Source: Halovivax cerinus (GTDB lineage Archaea; Halobacteriota; Halobacteria; Halobacteriales; Natrialbaceae). From it: 64,000 nt of DNA. The notes beneath the pieces were generated by a model. It was given only the letters and a program-made list of their open reading frames with translations, was not told where the DNA came from and did not search any database. Shown here one piece after another: positions 8,245 to 16,833 of this stretch (positions are counted from its first letter, which is position 1; every line of letters starts with the position of its first letter). The stretch spans positions 2,604,001 through 2,668,000 of the forward strand of contig NZ_CP101824.1 in the NCBI RefSeq assembly GCF_024498195.1. Direction: 5' to 3'. The position numbers and the translations under genes are program-made.

Positions 8245-9195
8245 TCACTCGACCGTTGGAACCGGAACTGATTCGAGAACGGTGTCGACGATCTGTGATT
8301 TTCCGACCTCGTTTACGGCCGCGTCCGGCGTCAGGACGAGGCGATGGGCGAGGACCGGTTGGGCGACGCGTTTGATGTCGTCCGGGGTGACGTAGTCACG
8401 CCCCTGGAGCGTCGCACACGCGCGTGCGGCCTCGAACAGTCGTTGCGTGCCCCGCGGTGAGACGCCGACCTCGACGCGACCGTCGGATCGGGTCTGTCGG
8501 GCGAGCGCGGTGATGTATTCGAGCAAGTCGGGATCCGTTCGGATCGTCTCGGGTGCCCGCCGGAGCGCTCGAACGTGGCTCTCCTCGAACACTCGTTCGA
8601 CGGAGGGACTCTGTTCCTCGCGTGCGCCACGGCGTTCGAGGAGTTCGACTTCGCCGGCCTCGTCGGGGTAGCCTATTGCGGTCTTGATCAGGAATCGATC
8701 GACCTGTGCCTCCGGGAGCGGGAAGGTACCCTCCTGTTCGACCGGATTCTGCGTGGCGATGACGATGAACGGTTTCGGCAGTTCTCGCGTCTCGCCGGCG
8801 ACGGTTACCTGGCCTTCTTCCATCGCCTCGAGGAGCGCGGCCTGCGTCTTGGGCGGCGCGCGGTTGATCTCGTCGGCCAGGACGATGTTCGCGAAGATCG
8901 GGCCCTCGCTGAACTCGAACGTCCCGTCGGTCTCGTTGTAGACGTGCGTCCCGGTGACGTCCGACGGAAGGAGATCGGGCGTAAACTGCACGCGTGCGAA
9001 GTCGAGGCCGAGCGCCTCGGCGACGCACCTCGCCGTGAGCGTCTTCCCCGTTCCCGGGACGTCCTCCAGCAGTACGTGTCCCCGGCTCACGACCCCGATC
9101 AGGACGTCCTCGAGGAATCGACGATCCGCGATGACCGCCTCGCCGATCGTGTCGAGGACCCGTTCACACTCCTCGTGGGCCTGTCTTGCGTCCAT
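8245..9195 (-). CDS. moxR: MoxR-family AAA+ ATPase
   Basis: 316 aa from ATG 9195; the longer frame upstream runs through the tRNA gene and is rejected. Walker A is EDVPGTGKT near residues 41-49, Walker B LADEINRAP near 100, and there is a sensor IATQNP near 147 and the C-terminal lid SPRGTQRLFEA. MoxR ATPases act as chaperones that help load metal cofactors or assemble vWA-containing complexes. They usually sit beside DUF58 and vWA genes, but here no such partner follows, and the downstream gene is an unknown acidic protein. The vWA protein at 129-1334 is a possible distant client (speculative). Confidence 0.92.
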   Translation of the reverse strand: MDARQAHEECERVLDTIGEAVIADRRFLEDVLIGVVSRGHVLLEDVPGTGKTLTARCVAEALGLDFARVQFTPDLLPSDVTGTHVYNETDGTFEFSEGPIFANIVLADEINRAPPKTQAALLEAMEEGQVTVAGETRELPKPFIVIATQNPVEQEGTFPLPEAQVDRFLIKTAIGYPDEAGEVELLERRGAREEQSPSVERVFEESHVRALRRAPETIRTDPDLLEYITALARQTRSDGRVEVGVSPRGTQRLFEAARACATLQGRDYVTPDDIKRVAQPVLAHRLVLTPDAAVNEVGKSQIVDTVLESVPVPTVE

Positions 9196-9315
9196 GTCGG
9201 ATTCTGCCTCTTTCGACAGATAATATTTCCGATTCGACAGGAAATCCGAACGGGGCCACGACGCCTGCGCCCGAATCGAAACCACTAAAATCGTACCCCG
9301 GCTACTCCGAGACGA

Positions 9316-9400
9316 GCCGAGATAGCCTAGCCCGGCCAAGGCGGCAGATTCGAAATCTGCTGTCCTCACGGACACGGGAGTTCAAATCTCCCTCTCGGCG
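9316..9400 (+). tRNA. tRNA-Ser (anticodon CGA)
   Basis: 85 bases. Acceptor stem GCCGAGA (9316-9322) pairs with TCTCGGC (9393-9399); the discriminator is G. The anticodon stem is GCAGA/TCTGC with loop TTCGAAA, giving anticodon CGA at 9351-9353 (reads TCG codons). A long variable arm (TGTCC-TCAC-GGACA) identifies the class II serine type. T arm GGGAG-TTCAAAT-CTCCC. CCA is not encoded and there is no intron. Confidence 0.95.
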
Positions 9401-9401
9401 T

Positions 9402-9449
9402 TTTTCGCGACGCAACACGGCGCGTGGAGCGGACGCTGCGTCGCGAAAA
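9402..9449. terminator. Long inverted repeat right after tRNA-Ser
   Basis: Arms ttttcgcgacgca (9402-9414) and tgcgtcgcgaaaa (9437-9449) are perfectly complementary over 13 bases around a 22-base loop. The A/T ends of the arms give T runs on both strands, so it can act as a bidirectional terminator between the tRNA gene and the convergent LeuA-family gene, or as a tRNA 3' processing structure. Confidence 0.55.
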
Positions 9450-9583
9450 TCCGAAGTGGAGATTCGAAGGCGTGGTTCATACCTCCCGTCCTCGTCGTCC
9501 GGGATGAATGCCATTCGGGCGACCCACCGTCTGTGGCCTGCGACCGAACTCCGTTGGCCGTGGGTAGCCTGCGACCGAGTCCC

Positions 9584-11228
9584 TCAGTCCGCTGGTGACA
9601 GGTCGACCGTCGCCTCCTCGTCGAGCAGCCGGTCGATCGAATCGACGACCGCCGCGACGCTCGCCCGGGTGATGTCGGCGTCACTGCGGACGACCGTGAC
9701 GGAGCGGTCGTCCCGTCGGAGTTCGACTTCGACAGTGACGACGGCGTCGGTCCCGCCGGAGACGGCATCGACCCGGTAGGTGTCGAGTTCGACGTCGGCG
9801 GCCGGTCCGAGTGCCTCGCGGACGGCGGCGATGGCCGCATCCACGGGTCCGGCGCCGGTGCCACTGGCGACGCGTTCCTCGCCGGCCACCTCGAGGCGGA
9901 CGCTGGCCGTGGGAACTGAGCCACCGCTCGTCGCGGTGAGGTTCGTCAATTCGACGGTGCGCTCTCGGTCGTCACCGGTGACGTCGTCGGCGATGGCGAG
10001 GAGATCGGCGTCCGTAACGCGCCGGCCCCCGTCCCCGAGTGCGGTCACTCGTCCGGCGATGGCGGCGACCTGGTCGTCGGTCGCAGAGACGCCGAGGTCT
10101 GCGAGAGCCGCTCGCACGCCGGCGCGACCGGCGTGTTTTCCGAGCACGAGTCGCCGTTCCCGACCGACGGTGTCCGGCGGGTAGGGCTCGTACATGCGGT
10201 CGTCCTTGAGCGTGCCGTCGGTGTGAATGCCGCTCTCGTGGGTGAACGCGTTGTCACCGACGACGGCCTTGTTCGCTGGGAGCGGGATCCCCGAGGCGCG
10301 GGCGACGAGTTGGGCCAGATCGTACACCTCGTCGAGAGCGACGGTCTCGACGTCGTAGACGTGTGAGAGCGCGATAGCGACCTCTTCGAGGGCGACGTTT
10401 CCGGCGCGCTCTCCGATTCCATTGACGGTGCAGTGGACGAGGTCGGCACCGGCGTCGGCCGCCGCTAGGGCGTTCGCGACACCGAGTCCGAGGTCGTCGT
10501 GGGTGTGCGCGCTCACCGGCCCTACCTCGACGAGACGAGCGACGGCCTCGGCGGTTCGTTCGGGGCCGGTGTGGCCGACCGTATCGGCGAAACAGAAGCG
10601 ATCTGCGCCCGCTTCAAACGCGCGGGCAGCCAGCGTCTCGAGGTACGCGAGGTCTGCGCGTGAACCGTCCTCGCCGATCACCTCGACCCAGAGGTCGTGG
10701 TCGACGGCGTAGGTGACCAGTTCTGCGGTTCGATCGAGGTTCGCCTCACGGGAGGTTCCGACTTTCCCCTCCAGGTGGCGGTCGCTCGCGGGGACGACGA
10801 TGTGAACGCCGTCGACGCCGCACTCGCGTGCCAGGTCGACGTCTTCGCGTACCCCCCGACAGAAGCTGGTCACCCGAGCGTCGAGATCGAGTGCGGCGAC
10901 TCGAGTGATCGCGTCGCGTTCACCCGCGCCGGTGCACGCGCTCCCGGCCTCGATCACGTCGACCCCGGCTCGGTCGAGCGACCGGGCGATAGCTGCCTTT
11001 TCGTCGGGATCCATCGAGACACCCGGCGCCTGTTCACCGTCACGTAACGTCGTATCGAGCAGGCCGAGGCGGTCGCGCTCGAAGAGTTCGGCGGCGCCTC
11101 CTGTCTCTGTGGCGGGCGGATCGAGCGCGTCGCGTCGTGAAGAATCAGTGGAGTCGGCGAATTTCCCGGCCAGCCGCCTTGCGGCGACTTCCTCTATCCT
11201 CGTCGGCGTGAGAGTGATCTCGTGCCAT
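9584..11228 (-). CDS. leuA: 2-isopropylmalate / (R)-citramalate synthase family protein, start disrupted by +1 shift
   Basis: HMGL-type acyltransferase of leucine/isoleucine biosynthesis: condenses acetyl-CoA with a 2-keto acid. Motifs in the catalytic barrel: [28 protein letters not shown] (metal-binding HxH) and the signature NGIGERAGN; the C-terminal 120 residues form a LeuA-type allosteric domain. The product (isopropylmalate, citramalate or homocitrate) cannot be decided by eye. Odd point: the coding frame has no ATG, GTG or TTG between the intergenic region near 11280 and the catalytic domain. An ATG at 11226-11228 lies one base out of frame. Removing one G after it would give M-H-E-I-T-L and a normal N terminus. 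The entry is drawn from that ATG; the frame must shift by +1 immediately after it. Confidence 0.82.
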
Positions 11229-11350
11229 GTGTACTGTATACGTCTGGCGAACGGGCTTAACCCCGTCGACGGCCGTGATATTTGCCACGCCGCTCGGGAC
11301 CCGACTTCGAGCACTCCGTTCGACCGTTTCGGGGGATGGCCCGCGACGTG

Positions 11351-11725
11351 TCACTCCTGCAGCCTGACCCCGTCGCCCGGCTCGACGTCGGTTGCGGCCC
11401 CGGCGGGAAGTTCGACGATGAGATCCGCTTCGTCCCTGCCGAACCCGCGCCAGGGTTTCAGGGTCTCGACCCTGGTGACGACGTCGTCGACGACCCAGAC
11501 CACGTCGAGCGCCACGAAGACGAACACCATGTGTACGTCTCGAACCCGCGCATCGTCGAATCGAAACGCGATCGCGTAGTCGTCTGGGATCGATCGTCGA
11601 AACATCAGGCCGCGAGCCTTCGCGAGGAACGAGTCCGCGGTGTCGACGGTCGACGCCACGGTCGTCCGGTTGCCGGACGCCGGTTCGTGAACGAGCTGCA
11701 CGCGTCCCGGTGGGTGTGGCGACAC
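11351..11725 (-). CDS. DUF192 family protein (COG1430)
   Basis: 124 aa with a GTG start at 11725; GTG 11701 is an alternative. DUF192 hallmarks are present: an ARGLMFRRSIPDDYAIAF segment (the family's GLM-R motif), DVHMVFVFVALDVVWV, and a C-terminal beta core ending in ELPAGAATDVEPGDGV. The family is widespread, small and soluble or secreted, with unknown function. No signal peptide is visible with these starts. Confidence 0.85.
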   Translation of the reverse strand: MSPHPPGRVQLVHEPASGNRTTVASTVDTADSFLAKARGLMFRRSIPDDYAIAFRFDDARVRDVHMVFVFVALDVVWVVDDVVTRVETLKPWRGFGRDEADLIVELPAGAATDVEPGDGVRLQE

Positions 11726-11875
11726 AATAAGTCCTCTCCCGATTTCGACGACACCGCCCGACGCTTGGGTGGAGCGATGACAGTGGGTTCGGTCGTTCGG
11801 ACGTTGTGACCCAGCCGTTCGAATCGATCGGTACCTCGTAGGTGGCGAAGACGGGGCGGCCGATTCGCTCGCAGC

Positions 11876-14443
11876 TTACCCGTCCAGCGAGAAGGTTTCG
11901 GAATCGTCGTCGGCTGCGTCCCACGTGGCGTCGCCGTCGTCCGACGGCGCGTCGTCGGTTGCAGACGTCGAACCGTCCCGGTCGTCGCCAGGACGACCGT
12001 CGTCGGCGTCGTCTGGAGACGCGGTGTCCTCGTCCCCTGGTTCGCCGAATGCGAACGATTCGCCGGCTCCGCCGTCGTCTGTCTCGTCGTATTCGAGGCC
12101 GACGACGGAGTCGTCAGCGGGTGCATCCGTGTCGAACCGATCGAGCGCCTCTGAGAGGGCCAGCGCCTGTTCGGTCAGGTCGTTCGCGGAGTTTGAGACT
12201 TCGGTCATCGCCGTCGTCTGTTCTTCGGCCGCGGCGGCCACGCCCTCGGCTTGCGTCGTGGTCTGCTCGGCGATCGATGCGACGTCGTCGATCATGGCGA
12301 CGACTTCCTCGGTCGATGCGGCCTGTTCTTCGGTCGCTGCGGAGATCTCCTGGACGCCGTCGTTGGTCTCCTGGGCGTATTCGGCGATCTCCTCTAAGGC
12401 GTCGACGGTGTCGGTCACCAACTCGCCGACGCGTTCGATCTCCTCGCTGGTTCGTTCGACCTCCTCCGCAGAGCGTTCGGTCTGGGTCTGGATACCCTCC
12501 AGCTGATCGTCGATCTCCTCCGTCGCCTCCTTGACGTCCTGGGAGAGCTCTTTGACCTCGGCGGCGACGGCCGCGAAGCCGCCGTCGTCGTCGCTACCCG
12601 CGGAGCGAGAGGCTTCGATGTTCGCGTTCAGCGCGAGCATGTTGGTCTGTTCTGCGATCTCGCCGACCCGTTCGACCAGCTGGTCGATCTGGGCGACGTC
12701 GTCGCGGAGCTGGGCGAACTCCTCGACGACCGACTCCCGTTCGTCCTCGAGCGTTTCGACGGCATCGATCGCCTCGCTCGCGGCTTCCTTCCCCTCACGT
12801 CCCGTCCGTGCCGTTCGTTCGGCGACGTCCGCCACCTCGTTGGACGAAGCGGCGATCTCTTCGGTCGTCGTCGAGAGGTTGCTCATCTCGTTGTCGACCG
12901 AGCGGAGCGACTCGTACTGCTGGTTCGCCCCGTCGGAGATCTCCTGGACGGACTCACTGACCTGTTCGCTGGCCGAGCGGACTTCTTCGCTGGAGGCGGT
13001 CACCTGTTCGCTGGCCGTGGCGACCTCTGTCGCGAACTGGTTCAGACTCTCGACCGTCGCTTCGATCTCCGTCAGCATGTCGTTGAAGTCCTCGCCGATT
13101 TCCCGCATCGTGTCGTTGTCCGTCGCGTTGGGATCCATGCGGACGGTCAGGTCACCGTCGGCGGCGTCGCCCATCACGCCGCAGTACGCACTCGCGGCGG
13201 ACTGCAGGTCGTCGTTGAGTTGCTGGACGCGTTCGCGTTCGCGTTCGGCCTCGGCGCGTGCCTCCTCGGCTTCGGTGATCTGTTGTTTGAGTTCGTCGCG
13301 CATCTCCGCGAAGCCGTCGTACAGACGTCCGATGTTGTCGATCCTGCCGGTCTGGAACTCGACGTCTAAGTTCCCATCTTCCATCTCCGCTACCTTTCCG
13401 GTCAGCCGGTCGATCGAGGAAGCGGTGTTTCGACCGATCGCCGCACCGATCAGCACGATGAACAGGATTCCCGCCACCGTCGCGTATATTCCGTACTGAT
13501 TGACCGAGTTTACGAACCCGAAGGCCTCGTCCGTCGAGGTGTGTACGAGGACCGTCCACCCCATCTCGGTGGTGTGGTACGACCCGACGAACTCCTCGTG
13601 GTCGAAGTTGTGGGGGTCGTCGCGAATCGAGGCGCTGGACCGCTGGTCGACGACCATCGCGTCGCTCTCAGACTGACCCGAGAGGGCCTGTGCAATCCAC
13701 TCCTGGTCGCTTTCGTAGGGCTGCAGGAAGACGTCGTCCAGGTAGCCATCGATGAGAACGTCGCTTCCGCTTCCGGTGAACGTGTCGTCAAGTACGATTT
13801 CCCGATCCTGGTTGAGCGCTAGTACCGTCGTTTCGCCACTAAACGTGTTGCCGAACCGGCCGGACAACTGTTGGAGGTCGTACGTGATCACCAGTGCGGC
13901 GTCCTGGGAGTATCGATCCGAGTCCTCGTGACCGATGCGGATGTAGTAGGAGACGACGGGCGTGCCGTCGGCGACGTACGCGTCGGTGTACGTTGCGGAC
14001 GAACTAGAGAGGTCCGACGAGAGTTGATCGGGGAAGTCGACGTCTGAAAGCGACTGGCCGTCGGTCGTCGTCGCCGTCAACTCACCGGAACCGATGTCTG
14101 CGACGTGGAGGCTCTGGACGTCGTCGCCGAGTTCGAGGTCGAGATTCACCAGGCGATTCTGTATCTCTTCGTCCGTCCCTCCTTCGATTATGGGTGTGTT
14201 CGAGTTGCTCTCGACGGTCCGTAGGTTCCGATTGTGCCAGTTGTCTATCGTCGCTGCTTCCTGTGCTGTGAGCGCCTCCTGATCTTCGAGCGCGTTGTCC
14301 TGTACGCTGTCCGTGATCAACGAGGTGCCAACGAATCCGACGAGCCCCACCGCGAGGCCGATTACGAGTAGGGCAATTGCGAACTTCGTTGCGTAACTCC
14401 GTCTAATTACCGTAGGTATCAAACTCCTGATGATATTGTTCAT
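11876..14443 (-). CDS. Methyl-accepting chemotaxis transducer with extracellular sensor
   Basis: 855 aa halobacterial transducer (Htr). TM1 is near residues 20-42 (FAIALLVIGLAVGLVGFVG) and an extracellular sensor domain of about 270 residues (double-Cache type by length and position) follows. TM2 is near 315-336, a HAMP linker after it, then a long coiled-coil signalling domain whose hairpin tip contains NMLALNANIEASR. Ala/Glu/Ser heptads give probable methylation sites. The last 80 residues are an acidic Asp/Ser/Gly tail. It relays a ligand signal to CheA/CheW and so to the archaellum motor. No che genes are in the window, so it is an orphan receptor; the ligand is unknown (small organic molecules are common for Cache domains). 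Confidence 0.93.
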   Translation of the reverse strand: MNNIIRSLIPTVIRRSYATKFAIALLVIGLAVGLVGFVGTSLITDSVQDNALEDQEALTAQEAATIDNWHNRNLRTVESNSNTPIIEGGTDEEIQNRLVNLDLELGDDVQSLHVADIGSGELTATTTDGQSLSDVDFPDQLSSDLSSSSATYTDAYVADGTPVVSYYIRIGHEDSDRYSQDAALVITYDLQQLSGRFGNTFSGETTVLALNQDREIVLDDTFTGSGSDVLIDGYLDDVFLQPYESDQEWIAQALSGQSESDAMVVDQRSSASIRDDPHNFDHEEFVGSYHTTEMGWTVLVHTSTDEAFGFVNSVNQYGIYATVAGILFIVLIGAAIGRNTASSIDRLTGKVAEMEDGNLDVEFQTGRIDNIGRLYDGFAEMRDELKQQITEAEEARAEAERERERVQQLNDDLQSAASAYCGVMGDAADGDLTVRMDPNATDNDTMREIGEDFNDMLTEIEATVESLNQFATEVATASEQVTASSEEVRSASEQVSESVQEISDGANQQYESLRSVDNEMSNLSTTTEEIAASSNEVADVAERTARTGREGKEAASEAIDAVETLEDERESVVEEFAQLRDDVAQIDQLVERVGEIAEQTNMLALNANIEASRSAGSDDDGGFAAVAAEVKELSQDVKEATEEIDDQLEGIQTQTERSAEEVERTSEEIERVGELVTDTVDALEEIAEYAQETNDGVQEISAATEEQAASTEEVVAMIDDVASIAEQTTTQAEGVAAAAEEQTTAMTEVSNSANDLTEQALALSEALDRFDTDAPADDSVVGLEYDETDDGGAGESFAFGEPGDEDTASPDDADDGRPGDDRDGSTSATDDAPSDDGDATWDAADDDSETFSLDG

Positions 14444-14731
14444 TTCATCCCCCCGTGTATGCGAGATACAGGTACGTTACAGTACGAAAGTGTTGTGGCC
14501 GCCTTACCTGTTCACTATCCAAGTAGTTCACTCAATGTGGTATTATCATAATGTGTTCATATCTTTTGCAGAGAGGTGTCCATCACACCGAGTGAGTACT
14601 GCGCTCACCGACCTGCACCGTTCGAGCGTCGGTGGATCGGACAAGAGTCTCCACGCAGGGTCCGGGTATCGGCCCAGCGGTGAGACGCCGGACCGCGACA
14701 CTCTTTTCCCTGGCGATACTGGTCTCGATCG
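14444..14731. other. Divergent intergenic region
   Basis: 288 bases between the transducer (-) and the HNH-like gene (+). The first 120 bases are AT-rich (for example gtggtattatcataatg near 14537-14553) and should contain the transducer promoter. Nothing else is recognised. Confidence 0.4.
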
Positions 14732-15283
14732 ATGGAACGAACGCCGAATGGCACGTCGGTCGGCGTCGACGACCCCTACGAGCACGTCGAACGATGTGAC
14801 CATCTCACCGACGATGGGACGTGTCGGTATGCCGTCGAGCACGCGGCGGACGATCCGGCGTTCGCCCGGGAGCGACGTGCGGAGGACTATCTGTGTCTGG
14901 CCGTTCCGTCGGGAACTGCAGCGGATCTCGACCCGGCAGACTGGGCGACCTGTCCACACTTCCGGTGTCGCAACCGTGACCGGGAGTGCAGCAGGTGCGG
15001 GCTCGAAGAACATCGGGTCGCTCACTCGGACGAGCGGCCGCTCCTCGAAGAACACCACCTTTCGTACGCCGATTCGGTGGGCGCGGTTTCGACGGCGTGT
15101 TCCCACGAGATCACGGTCTACCTCTGTCGGTGGTGTCACGCCAAGATCCACGACTCGTGGGCACGGATCGACGACGACGTCTCGCCGGATCCCGACGCGA
15201 TCGCAGCGCGGGAAGCTCGTCGGAGTCGTGAACAGGCAGAACTGTCGTTCACCACGGCGGCGGAGCGAAACGATCGGTGCTGA
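14732..15283 (+). CDS. HNH-like zinc-finger protein (haloarchaeal family)
   Basis: 183 aa. The N-terminal half has two cysteine pairs in a CDHLTDDGTC...C context and CPHFRC. The centre has CSRCGLEEH, then LEEHHLSY, then YLCRWCHAKIH, which is the order expected of a zinc-supported beta-beta-alpha HNH nuclease fold (C-x2-C ... H-H ... C-x2-C-H). Proteins of this type are common in haloarchaea. Whether it is a nuclease or a nucleic-acid-binding protein is not known. It stands alone and has an AT-rich upstream region. Confidence 0.7.
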   Translation: MERTPNGTSVGVDDPYEHVERCDHLTDDGTCRYAVEHAADDPAFARERRAEDYLCLAVPSGTAADLDPADWATCPHFRCRNRDRECSRCGLEEHRVAHSDERPLLEEHHLSYADSVGAVSTACSHEITVYLCRWCHAKIHDSWARIDDDVSPDPDAIAAREARRSREQAELSFTTAAERNDRC

Positions 15284-15327
15284 TTACGTGTGTCGATCGG
15301 CTGTACGCAGGAATGCGTCCGGGACAG

Positions 15328-15525
15328 TCAATCGAGAATGTCGCCGATTCGGCGTGGCTCGCCGCTCAGGTCGGGGTGTTCGGCGACGAGTTTCAGGACC
15401 TCGTGATCCGTCACGTCGTGATAGCGTTTGTCCGTCGCCTCTTCGATGAGCGCCTTCTCCAGGTGAAATTCGGTCCCTTCGTAGACGACATCGACTCCGT
15501 CGTCGTCGAACGCGAGCGACGTCAT
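15328..15525 (-). CDS. Small conserved haloarchaeal protein (DUF5800-like)
   Basis: 65 aa from ATG 15525. Begins MTSLAFDDDGVDVVYEG, contains HLEKALIEEAT and ends in EPRRIGDIL. Acidic, soluble, no catalytic motif. The sequence pattern matches a small family I associate with DUF5800; the assignment is from memory. It converges on the HNH-like gene with a 44-base gap. Confidence 0.75.
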   Translation of the reverse strand: MTSLAFDDDGVDVVYEGTEFHLEKALIEEATDKRYHDVTDHEVLKLVAEHPDLSGEPRRIGDILD

Positions 15526-15593
15526 GCCGACGCGTAGGACGGGTCGACACAAAAACGAGTCGCTCGACCGCCGTCTGCCGCGCGTCTGACGGC

Positions 15594-15602
15594 CGTTTAT
15601 TA
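15594..15602 (+). promoter_or_regulatory. TATA box of the bactofilin-like gene
   Basis: gtttattag lies about 28 bases before the GTG at 15627, the spacing expected for an archaeal TATA box and a leaderless transcript. Confidence 0.5.
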
Positions 15603-15626
15603 GGGTTCGGCACGCGCGTTTCGCCT

Positions 15627-16490
15627 GTGCCCGGACACGGAACTCCCCTGGACGAACTCGTCGTACCCGACGGGACCGAAGCTCAGGAGCGCGATCTGGT
15701 GACCGATGGGGACGTTCTGCTCGGAACGCGCGCGACGGTCGAATTCGGCGTTCGCGGTCGGAACGTCGTCGCGAGCGAGGGCGTCCGATTTGGCGGCGCG
15801 ATCGAGGCCGAGGGCGATTGCCGCCTGGACATGTGGGCCGACGTGGCGGAGAGTGTCCTCGTCGGTGGCGACGCGTACCTCGGCGAGCGGGTTCACATCG
15901 GCGGCGAGTTGATGGTCGCGGGCGACCTGGACATCGGCGACGACGTCGACATCGAGGAGGGCTTCGAGGCGAACGGCTGGATCGTCATCCGGAATCCGAT
16001 GCCGACGATCGTCTTCCTGTTCGTCTACTTGAAGCACCTGCTCGTCGTCGGCGAGGAAGACGCCGCCCAGCGATTGATCGACGAACTGATCGACGAGGAC
16101 GCGGCGGCCGAGCCCGAGACCGAACCGCTCGTCGTTCCCGCCAACGGGACCGTAAGCGACGACGCGTGGCGGGTATCGACGCCCGCACGAATCGGCGACG
16201 AGTGCCGTCTCCATGGCAACGTTCGCGCGGAATCCATCACCGTCGGTCGTGATACCGAACTGTACGGGAGTTTGCGAGCCCGGGGGGACATTCACGTCGA
16301 GTCGGGGACGGTAGTTCACGGTGACGTGACGACGCGAGACGGTTCGATCACGCTGGCTGAAGGCGTTCGCGTCCTCGGGGACATCTCCTGTGGCGAACTC
16401 GAGCTCGGTACAGACACCGTCGTCGACGGTGTCATGCGTGCGGCGGGCCAGATCACGATGCAGAACGATCCGCGTCCCGAAGCCGACTGA
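15627..16490 (+). CDS. Polymer-forming (bactofilin-like) beta-helix protein
   Basis: 287 aa, GTG start. Two blocks of short Gly/Val/Asp-rich repeats, each typical of a left- or right-handed beta-helix: residues 1-125 (for instance GVRFGGAIEAEGDCRLDMWA, LGERVHIGGELMVAGDLDIG) and 185-280 (ITVGRDTELYGSLRARGDIH and similar). A hydrophobic stretch, PTIVFLFVYLKHLLVV, near 128-145 separates them and could be a membrane-contact or dimer helix. Bactofilins self-assemble into filaments used for cell shape and polar organisation; the archaeal members are little studied. No recognisable partner gene is adjacent. Confidence 0.75.
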   Translation: MPGHGTPLDELVVPDGTEAQERDLVTDGDVLLGTRATVEFGVRGRNVVASEGVRFGGAIEAEGDCRLDMWADVAESVLVGGDAYLGERVHIGGELMVAGDLDIGDDVDIEEGFEANGWIVIRNPMPTIVFLFVYLKHLLVVGEEDAAQRLIDELIDEDAAAEPETEPLVVPANGTVSDDAWRVSTPARIGDECRLHGNVRAESITVGRDTELYGSLRARGDIHVESGTVVHGDVTTRDGSITLAEGVRVLGDISCGELELGTDTVVDGVMRAAGQITMQNDPRPEAD

Positions 16491-16760
16491 ACCGGTGTGT
16501 CAGTTGCGAACCGGTGGCCGGATTGTCGCGCCAGACTCGATCGAGGATGCGGCCGTCGCGCTCGTACGGCCGTCACGCTCGGGGATTCGACGGCGCGCGA
16601 TCGCCTAGCCCGACCCGTCAGCGACCGCCACGAACGGTCAGTAACCGCCGAATACCTCCATTCTCGCTGAAATACCCACGAAGCGGGTCACTCACGCGCG
16701 TCGCGTCGGGAACGCATACGTTCTATGACCTGTACGGAGCGGGGAGTGTCACCCCCACAT

Positions 16761-16767
16761 CTTATTA
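16761..16767 (+). promoter_or_regulatory. TATA-like element of the ETF operon
   Basis: cttatta, placed so that transcription would begin near 16790, just before the ATG at 16796. Confidence 0.45.
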
Positions 16768-16769
16768 CC

Positions 16770-16789
16770 GTTTCCTTCGATAGGGAAAC
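16770..16789. promoter_or_regulatory. Palindrome overlapping the likely ETF operon start site
   Basis: GTTTCC - 8 bases - GGAAAC: 6-bp perfect inverted repeat sitting between the TATA element and the presumed transcription start, a typical place for an archaeal repressor operator. No regulator gene is adjacent. Confidence 0.4.
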
Positions 16790-16833
16790 ACGAGCATGGG
16801 ACGAGTGACCGTCGAACGATTGCGAGGTGTACC

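Larger units (their letters stand above)
16491..16833. other. Intergenic region upstream of the ETF operon
   Basis: 343 bases. The last 75 contain a TATA-like cttatta (16761-16767), a short palindrome (16770-16789) and a 16-codon upstream ORF starting at ATG 16796. The earlier 250 bases show no gene. Confidence 0.5.

Noticed and set aside
9196-9375. Upstream extension of MoxR
   Set aside because: It would run through the tRNA-Ser gene; ATG 9195 gives the normal family start.
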